DNA of 64,000 bases from Chryseobacterium sp. H1D6B (GTDB lineage: Bacteria > Bacteroidota > Bacteroidia > Flavobacteriales > Weeksellaceae). Location of the stretch: positions 248,001 through 312,000 of the forward strand of contig NZ_JARXVJ010000001.1 of assembly GCF_029892445.1 (NCBI RefSeq), read 5' to 3'. Below, one piece after another: positions 58,820 to 64,000 of the stretch (the stretch's first letter is position 1; every line of letters starts with the position of its first letter). The notes under the pieces were generated by a model, which was not told the origin of the DNA, searched no databases, and saw nothing but the letters and a program-made list of their open reading frames with translations. Made by a program: the position numbers and the translations under genes.

Positions 58820-60070
58820 ATGAAAAGAGTACAGCTTTCTCTTATATTCTTATTTACTAATTTTGTTTTCACTATTGCTCAAGTTGGCATCAACAATCCA
58901 TCTCCCGTTTCCACACTAGATATCAGTGCTAAAAATGCCACAGGAACTTCCACTGATATTGATGGACTGTTAATACCCAGAGTAGACAGACTGAGAGCAC
59001 AAAACATGTCCGCAGTTCCCGTATCCACGCTGATCTATGTGAACAGCACTGCTACGGGAACGCCAGCCGGCACTGCAGCAAATATTGATGCTGCAGGATA
59101 TTATTATTTTAATGGAACAGTATGGACAAAGCTTGTCACCTCACTGAATATTTATAATTCTGACGGAACTTTATCCGATAATCGAACTGTCACTACCAAC
59201 GGAAATCTTTTAAACTTCATTAATGGAGCAAACAGTGTAAAAGTGATCACCTCAGCAACTGAAGGGGCGCTGGCTGCCAACGGTTCATCAAGAGGGTGGT
59301 TAAATCTTGTCGGAGGCTCCGCCAACGTTGATTATCTTGTACAGATTGATGGTATTGCCCAATTAAATTCTTATGGAAATTCTACTCAATTAAGTATCGG
59401 CTCTACCAACGCCAGTCCTCTTGCTTTAAAAACAAACGGAATCGAAAGACTTACCATCCTAAGGGGCGGCAATGTAGGTGTAGGAACTGCAGCACCCAAT
59501 ACAAAGCTGGAAATTTCTTCCGGCACAGCTAATACTTCAGGCGCAAGATTTACAAATCTTACTTCAGTATCTCCAATCAGTACAGGACAGACTTTGGGAG
59601 TGGATGCGGCAGGAAATGTAATTACAGTTGCCAACCCATCCCCTGCCAGTGTGACTACTGCTTCAGTAAACAGTACCACCGGAGCCAGCTTTAACGTAAA
59701 TGATACTGCCGTGATTATGGTACCGGGAACTTCACAGTCCGTGGCTGTTCCTACAGGTGGAAAAGCTTTATTTATCAATTTTATGCTGGGAATAGACTAC
59801 GGAAGCAATCCGGCAGGAAGCGGCTCTTCCTATTATGAAGCAAGACTTTACATAGACGGCACTGCTACAGACTGCTATATGCGCACTCAGGAATATGGCC
59901 CCGGCGGATACAGTGCTCAATTCAGCTTTAATACGGTAAAATTTCTTACGGCAGGAAATCACACGATAGATGTAAGGATGACGAGAACTTTTAATAACGG
60001 AGTTGCTTCGGGTGTAAATATGCTTTGTATTCCGATTTCTATGTCATTTAATGCTACTTATTTAAATTAA
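58820..60070 (+). CDS. Secreted repeat-type surface protein, paralogue 1 of 3
   Basis: A 416-residue exported protein; the signal peptide ends near FTIAQ. An N-terminal segment STLDISAKNATGTSTDIDG is followed by LIPRVDRLRAQNMS and a Tyr-rich AAGYYYFNGTVWTKL. The centre carries GNVGVGTAAPNTKLEISSG, a motif of Bacteroidota tail-fibre-like proteins. A conserved C-terminal domain follows, with FINFMLGIDYGSNPAGSGSS, ARLYIDGTATDCYMRTQE and FLTAGNHTIDVRM, predicted to be a beta-sandwich. Two close paralogues follow in tandem (50-80 base gaps). Function unknown; a structural or adhesive surface protein is inferred. Confidence 0.8.
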   Translation: MKRVQLSLIFLFTNFVFTIAQVGINNPSPVSTLDISAKNATGTSTDIDGLLIPRVDRLRAQNMSAVPVSTLIYVNSTATGTPAGTAANIDAAGYYYFNGTVWTKLVTSLNIYNSDGTLSDNRTVTTNGNLLNFINGANSVKVITSATEGALAANGSSRGWLNLVGGSANVDYLVQIDGIAQLNSYGNSTQLSIGSTNASPLALKTNGIERLTILRGGNVGVGTAAPNTKLEISSGTANTSGARFTNLTSVSPISTGQTLGVDAAGNVITVANPSPASVTTASVNSTTGASFNVNDTAVIMVPGTSQSVAVPTGGKALFINFMLGIDYGSNPAGSGSSYYEARLYIDGTATDCYMRTQEYGPGGYSAQFSFNTVKFLTAGNHTIDVRMTRTFNNGVASGVNMLCIPISMSFNATYLN

Positions 60071-60146
60071 TTTAAATAATATCCATCCCAAAAATTACAG
60101 TTTTTTATTCTAAACGATAATGAATAATCGTCTTAAAACATTTCCC

Positions 60147-61385
60147 ATGAAAAGAATCCAACTTTCTATTCTATTGACCATTACTGCTTATTCTATGATC
60201 TTCGCACAGATGGGGATCAATACTAGTACTCCTCTTTCCACGCTAGATATTAATGCTAAAAATTCTACAGGAACCTCTGCCAGTGCAGACGGAATATTGA
60301 TACCAAGAGTAGACAGACAAAGAGCACAAAATATGAGCGGTACTCCAGTTTCTACAATGGTCTACATCAACAGTATTGCGACCGGAAGCCCAACCGGAAC
60401 CGCTGTCAACATAGATACAATAGGATATTATTATTACAATGGAACTTCCTGGATAAAATTAAATCCATCTGTCAATATATACACTTCAGACGGTACTTTA
60501 AGTAATTTCAGATCAATAACGACCAATGGAAATTCCTTAAATTTTGTAAACGGAACCAGTAATGTAGGCATTAATATGAGCGAAACAAATGGGGGATTTT
60601 CTGCAAATGGCTCAACAAGAGGAACATTAACTTTATCCGCAGGCACAAATAGTATAGATACTTATGTAGACAATGCCAATGCTGCACAAATGAATGCTTC
60701 GGGAACTACTTCAAAATTCAGTATTGGAACTACCAATACAACTCCTCTCGGCCTCAAAACAAATGGAACAGAAAAACTGACTATGCTGAGTAATGGAAAT
60801 GTAGGTATAGGAACTACTGCTCCTAATACAGCATTAGAATTAGCCTCAGGAACACCCAATTCATCAGGCTTAAGATTTACTAATCTTACTTCTGCCTCGC
60901 CTATAACTGCCGGACAGGCATTGGGAGTAGATGGAGCAGGAAATATAGTGACCGTTGCCAACCCCAGCCCGACTAACGTAAATACTTCCTCGGTGAACGG
61001 CACAACTGAGGCCAGCTTCAATGTAAATGATCTTGTTGCTGCTGTCACCTCACAATCTATTAATATTCCTGCTGGAGGAAAAGCTTTATTCATCAATTTT
61101 ATGCTTGGAGTAGATTATATCAATAATCCTTCAGGAAGCGGAACCGCTTATTATGAAGCTAGGTTATATATAGATGGAGCCGCTACCGACTGTTATATGC
61201 GCACACAAGAAATCGGGATCAGTGCAAATGCCTTTTTCAGCATCAGTACCATTAAGTTTCTGGCTGCAGGAAATCACACAATTGATGTAAGAATGCAGCG
61301 GACATTCAACAATGGTACCGCTTCCGGTGCCAATATGCTCTGTACTCCAATTTCAATGTCATTTAATGCCTCTTATTTAAACTAG
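60147..61385 (+). CDS. Secreted repeat-type surface protein, paralogue 2 of 3
   Basis: A 412-residue paralogue of its neighbours. The ATG at 60147 (MKRIQLSILL) is chosen because it aligns with the MKRVQLS and MKRFQLL starts of the other two; an upstream ATG at 60120 would add nine extra residues before the signal peptide. It shares the STLDINAKNSTGTSASADG opening, the LIPRVDRQRAQNMS block, a GNVGIGTTAPNTALE motif and the ARLYIDGAATDCYMRTQE C-domain. Differences from paralogue 1 concentrate in the middle (about residues 125-190). Same unknown function. Confidence 0.8.
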   Translation: MKRIQLSILLTITAYSMIFAQMGINTSTPLSTLDINAKNSTGTSASADGILIPRVDRQRAQNMSGTPVSTMVYINSIATGSPTGTAVNIDTIGYYYYNGTSWIKLNPSVNIYTSDGTLSNFRSITTNGNSLNFVNGTSNVGINMSETNGGFSANGSTRGTLTLSAGTNSIDTYVDNANAAQMNASGTTSKFSIGTTNTTPLGLKTNGTEKLTMLSNGNVGIGTTAPNTALELASGTPNSSGLRFTNLTSASPITAGQALGVDGAGNIVTVANPSPTNVNTSSVNGTTEASFNVNDLVAAVTSQSINIPAGGKALFINFMLGVDYINNPSGSGTAYYEARLYIDGAATDCYMRTQEIGISANAFFSISTIKFLAAGNHTIDVRMQRTFNNGTASGANMLCTPISMSFNASYLN

Positions 61386-61450
61386 GCTTACCGAAAAGGT
61401 ACAGCAATTTAAGTAATGAAAAAATTAATCATTCAATCAAAACATACTCC

Positions 61451-62698
61451 ATGAAACGATTTCAACTCTTAATCATATTTTTATTTACAGCGGTTTCACT
61501 TGCCTCAGCACAAATGGGAATTAATAATAACCTAGCTTTTTCTACCCTTGATATTACTGCTAAAAACGCTGCAGGCACCAGTACGAATGTCGATGGATTA
61601 CTGATTCCGCGAGTTGACAGAGAAAGGGCACAAAGCATGACATCTGTTCCTGCTTCAACATTAATTTACGTCAACAGCATTGCTACCGGAACATTAACAG
61701 GAACTGCCGCCAATATAGATGCTGCAGGATATTATTATTTTAACGGAACTGCCTGGGCAAAATTTGGTACATCTGTCAATATCTATAACTCAAACGGTAC
61801 ATTAACCGGTGCAAGAACCGTCACAACCAACGGAAACCCGCTTCTTTTTGTAAATGGAACAACGAATGTCGCCATTGTAACAAGCTCAGTACTGGGAACA
61901 CTTGCTTCAAGCGGATCTGCAAAAATATCTATGGCTTTAGCCGGAGGATCTGCCAATCTGGACATTTTTGCGGATGATGCCAATCAAAGCCAGGTCAATT
62001 CTTATGGAAATTCAACAAAACTGAGTATCGGCACCACCAATGCTGCTCCTCTTGCCTTAAAAACTAACGACATAGAAAAATTCACAATATTGAGTAACGG
62101 AAATGCAGGTATAGGAACCACAGCTCCCAATGCAAAACTTGAAGTATCTTCAGGTACTGCCAATGTCTCCGGACTAAGGTTAACCAATCTTACCTCAGCT
62201 TCTCCAATAGGTACGGGACAGTCCATAGGCGTTGATGAATCAGGAAATATAATCACTGTAGCGAACCCGGCTCCGGCCAGCATTAATACAGCCGCAGTGA
62301 ACAGCACTACTGGTGCTGATTTTAATGTGACTGATCTTGCTGCGGCTATCATAACAGGGACATCACAATCTGTTACAGTTCCTACCGGCGGTAAAACTTT
62401 ATTTATTAATTTCATGCTGGGAATCGATTATGTAGGTCTTCCTGCAGGAAGCGGACAAGCAACGTATGAAGCAAGATTATATATTGACGGAGCAGCAACA
62501 GACTGCTATCTGCGGACTCAGGAAACAACAGCCGGAACCAGTACTCAATTCACCATCAATACAGTAAAATTTCTCACCGCAGGAACTCATACTTTAGATG
62601 TAAGAATGATAAGAGCTGTTAATAACGGAACAACATCCGGTGTGAATATGCCCTGCAGACCTATTTCAATGTCTTTTAACGCTTCATATATTAATTAG
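61451..62698 (+). CDS. Secreted repeat-type surface protein, paralogue 3 of 3
   Basis: A 415-residue third copy, starting MKRFQLLIIFLFTAVSLASA with a signal peptide ending SAQ. Family blocks are STLDITAKNAAGTSTNVDG, LIPRVDRERAQSM, AGYYYFNGTAWAKF, GNAGIGTTAPNAKLEVSSG and ARLYIDGAATDCYLRTQE. Its mid-region is again the most divergent (residues about 120-190: SSGSAKISMALAGGSANLDI). Each copy ends SFNA(S/T)Y(L/I)N at its exact C-terminus, so the array arose by whole-gene duplication. No terminator separates the copies. One strong hairpin closes the array at 62829, shared with pafA. Confidence 0.8.
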   Translation: MKRFQLLIIFLFTAVSLASAQMGINNNLAFSTLDITAKNAAGTSTNVDGLLIPRVDRERAQSMTSVPASTLIYVNSIATGTLTGTAANIDAAGYYYFNGTAWAKFGTSVNIYNSNGTLTGARTVTTNGNPLLFVNGTTNVAIVTSSVLGTLASSGSAKISMALAGGSANLDIFADDANQSQVNSYGNSTKLSIGTTNAAPLALKTNDIEKFTILSNGNAGIGTTAPNAKLEVSSGTANVSGLRLTNLTSASPIGTGQSIGVDESGNIITVANPAPASINTAAVNSTTGADFNVTDLAAAIITGTSQSVTVPTGGKTLFINFMLGIDYVGLPAGSGQATYEARLYIDGAATDCYLRTQETTAGTSTQFTINTVKFLTAGTHTLDVRMIRAVNNGTTSGVNMPCRPISMSFNASYIN

Positions 62699-62828
62699 AG
62701 CTCAAGGAGGAAGACTATGTAAAATAAATATTATATAATAAACCTCCTTACCCTGCATTCTGTAAATAACTCAAAACCAAAGCAGTAAAATCCAATAATA
62801 CGAACCCCCAATAATCCAAGCATAAAAA

Positions 62829-62850
62829 AAACCGCAGATTATGCGGTTTT
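62829..62850. terminator. Bidirectional terminator between the paralogue array and pafA
   Basis: AAACCGCA (62829-62836) pairs with TGCGGTTT (62842-62849) over a 5-base loop, with A-run and T-run flanks. It serves both convergent units. Confidence 0.88.
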
Positions 62851-62870
62851 TTTATTTATACTTTGATGTG

Positions 62871-64000
62871 TTATTTTCCAATAACCTCAGTAATCGGACT
62901 GCCGATGTTTCCACTTGGGAACTGAATTTTCAATAATGCAGAAACAGTAGGGGCAATATCCGTCATGTTGTAAGCTTTATTACTTTCACCATGCTGAATT
63001 CCCCATCCCATGAACAATAACGGAATATGAGAATCATAAGAATTCCATACACTGTGTGTCGTTCCTGTTTTAGCATAAGGAGGCAGCATAGAATCATGAG
63101 AAATCAATTGAATATCTCCGCTTCTCTGTCTGTTGATCCCGTTAATAATTCTTTGTTTAATGGGTTCTGGAATAGTTGCATTCTGAACGTTTGTCACAGA
63201 AACAGCATATAAAACTGTAGGATCTTTTTCCAATTCAGAAATCGTAAAATCTCTTACGGCATCCAACTCTATTTTATTGTCTTTCAGTAATTTTCTATCA
63301 AAATAAACCTGATAATTATCTACAGCATTGATCAGCTTATCAACCCCAAATTTTTCTTTCAATTTCTGATTGATGTCCTTTTCCATTCCTTCTCCAAAGA
63401 AACCTGTCGTGATTTTATGTTCTTGTAAAAACCCTACAGAATGTGCTCCGCCATGGTCGGCAGAAAGGAAAACAGTATATTGTCCTTTTCCTACTTTAGA
63501 ATCCAGATAATTGAAAAATTCGGCTAAATCTTTATCTAATCTTAAATACACATCTTCTACTTCAATAGAGTTCGGACCGTACTTATGTCCTGCATAATCC
63601 GTAGAAGCTAAATTGATAGCAAGAAAATCTGTAATGGCATCACTTCCCATCTTTTCTCCTTCTACAGAAGCTTCAGCCAGTTTTAATGTCAATGTATTTC
63701 CAAAAGGAGTATAACGGATGTTGTCTCTTTTTTCTTTATAATCTTTTGCTAAATTACTGTAAGGGAAAGTAGGTGTTTTAGCACTTCCTAACAAGCCTTC
63801 CCAAGCCGAATTGTCTGGTGAACTTTCTGTATACTGATTGATCGGAAGCATTGTATTCCAGCCGTCCGCTACTAATTTCTCCGGTAAATTCTGAGAATTG
63901 AAAGACTTAACCCACTGAGGCAGCTCATTCATGTACCAAGAACTTGTGATAAAGTTTCCGGTAGAATCGTCGAACCAGAAAGCTCCTGTCGGGGTATGTC
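62871..64000 (-). CDS. pafA: PafA-type alkaline phosphatase (N-terminus beyond window)
   Basis: A phosphate-irrepressible phosphomonoesterase of the alkaline-phosphatase superfamily. The 376 visible residues are C-terminal. An internal ATG at 63932 is not the start, because the frame continues upstream through HTPTGAFWFDDSTGNFITSSWY to the window edge. Metal-site motifs are TDYAGHKYGPNS (Asp and His), SADHGGAHSVG (Asp-His pair) and KTGTHSVWNSYDSHIPL with the last His. In Elizabethkingia meningoseptica PafA releases phosphate from many esters. The nucleophile and signal peptide lie outside the window. A terminator at 62829 is shared with the paralogue array. Confidence 0.93.
   Translation of the reverse strand, partial: HTPTGAFWFDDSTGNFITSSWYMNELPQWVKSFNSQNLPEKLVADGWNTMLPINQYTESSPDNSAWEGLLGSAKTPTFPYSNLAKDYKEKRDNIRYTPFGNTLTLKLAEASVEGEKMGSDAITDFLAINLASTDYAGHKYGPNSIEVEDVYLRLDKDLAEFFNYLDSKVGKGQYTVFLSADHGGAHSVGFLQEHKITTGFFGEGMEKDINQKLKEKFGVDKLINAVDNYQVYFDRKLLKDNKIELDAVRDFTISELEKDPTVLYAVSVTNVQNATIPEPIKQRIINGINRQRSGDIQLISHDSMLPPYAKTGTTHSVWNSYDSHIPLLFMGWGIQHGESNKAYNMTDIAPTVSALLKIQFPSGNIGSPITEVIGK

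Noticed and set aside
60662-61096. 144-codon open frame on the minus strand within paralogue 2 (similar ones in paralogues 1 and 3)
   Set aside because: All are antisense shadows of the low-complexity Ala/Thr/Gly-rich plus-strand proteins; composition is unnatural and there is no start context.

Overview
The window is chromosomal DNA from a member of the Flavobacteriia (Bacteroidota), most likely Chryseobacterium or a close relative. The evidence is its low GC content, gliding genes gldB and gldC, a SusC/SusD pair, a protein with a type IX secretion (T9SS) tail, a mevalonate-pathway HMG-CoA synthase, a PafA-type alkaline phosphatase, and several promoters of the Bacteroidota form TAnnTTTG. 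The genus is inferred from protein resemblance, not from a marker gene. I saw no rRNA, tRNA, CRISPR array, prophage or replication origin.

Layout. 0-8 kb: a J-domain chaperone (cut by the window edge), a dicarboxylate/amino-acid symporter, and an alcohol-oxidation cluster (DUF779 protein, Zn alcohol dehydrogenase, aldehyde dehydrogenase) with a divergent AraC regulator and a secreted esterase-like hydrolase. 8-13 kb: a SusCD nutrient-uptake pair with no neighbouring enzyme. 13-25 kb: mostly minus-strand housekeeping genes (HMG-CoA synthase, M1 aminopeptidase, serine hydrolase, thymidylate synthase, SDR, GreA-like factor, GH13 lipoprotein) and a PhoR/PhoB-like two-component system. 25-30 kb: a TonB receptor and a surface lipoprotein, preceded by helically phased TTAA repeats. 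30-41 kb: AraC regulator, amidohydrolase, hemL, a LysM glucosaminidase, a PLP deaminase, small membrane proteins, a T9SS-exported endonuclease, and an old yellow enzyme.

41-45 kb: a cytidine deaminase, then a cobalamin riboswitch controlling a BtuB-like TonB receptor and a BtuG-like beta-propeller lipoprotein, which together form a probable B12-scavenging unit. 45-50 kb: tRNA CCA-adding enzyme, threonylcarbamoyl-AMP synthase, then a REP-associated tyrosine transposase (RAYT) with a cluster of palindromic repeats, DinB and GNAT proteins, a degraded NTF2-like gene, and cystathionine gamma-synthase. 50-57 kb: gldC and gldB, separated by an ABC exporter whose permease is fused to a thioredoxin domain; then LRR and GNAT proteins and nadE.

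57-59 kb holds the most unusual arrangement. A barnase-like ribonuclease and its barstar-like inhibitor are separated by a 384-bp cassette made of a lone GIY-YIG nuclease gene with 33-bp inverted repeats at its ends. 58.8-62.7 kb: three tandem paralogues of a secreted repeat protein. The right edge cuts a PafA-type alkaline phosphatase.

Recurring theme: two small nuclease genes (the HUH-type RAYT and the GIY-YIG protein) each sit among short palindromic repeats, and the RAYT's repeat type also occurs about 26 kb away at 21.4 kb with compensatory stem changes.
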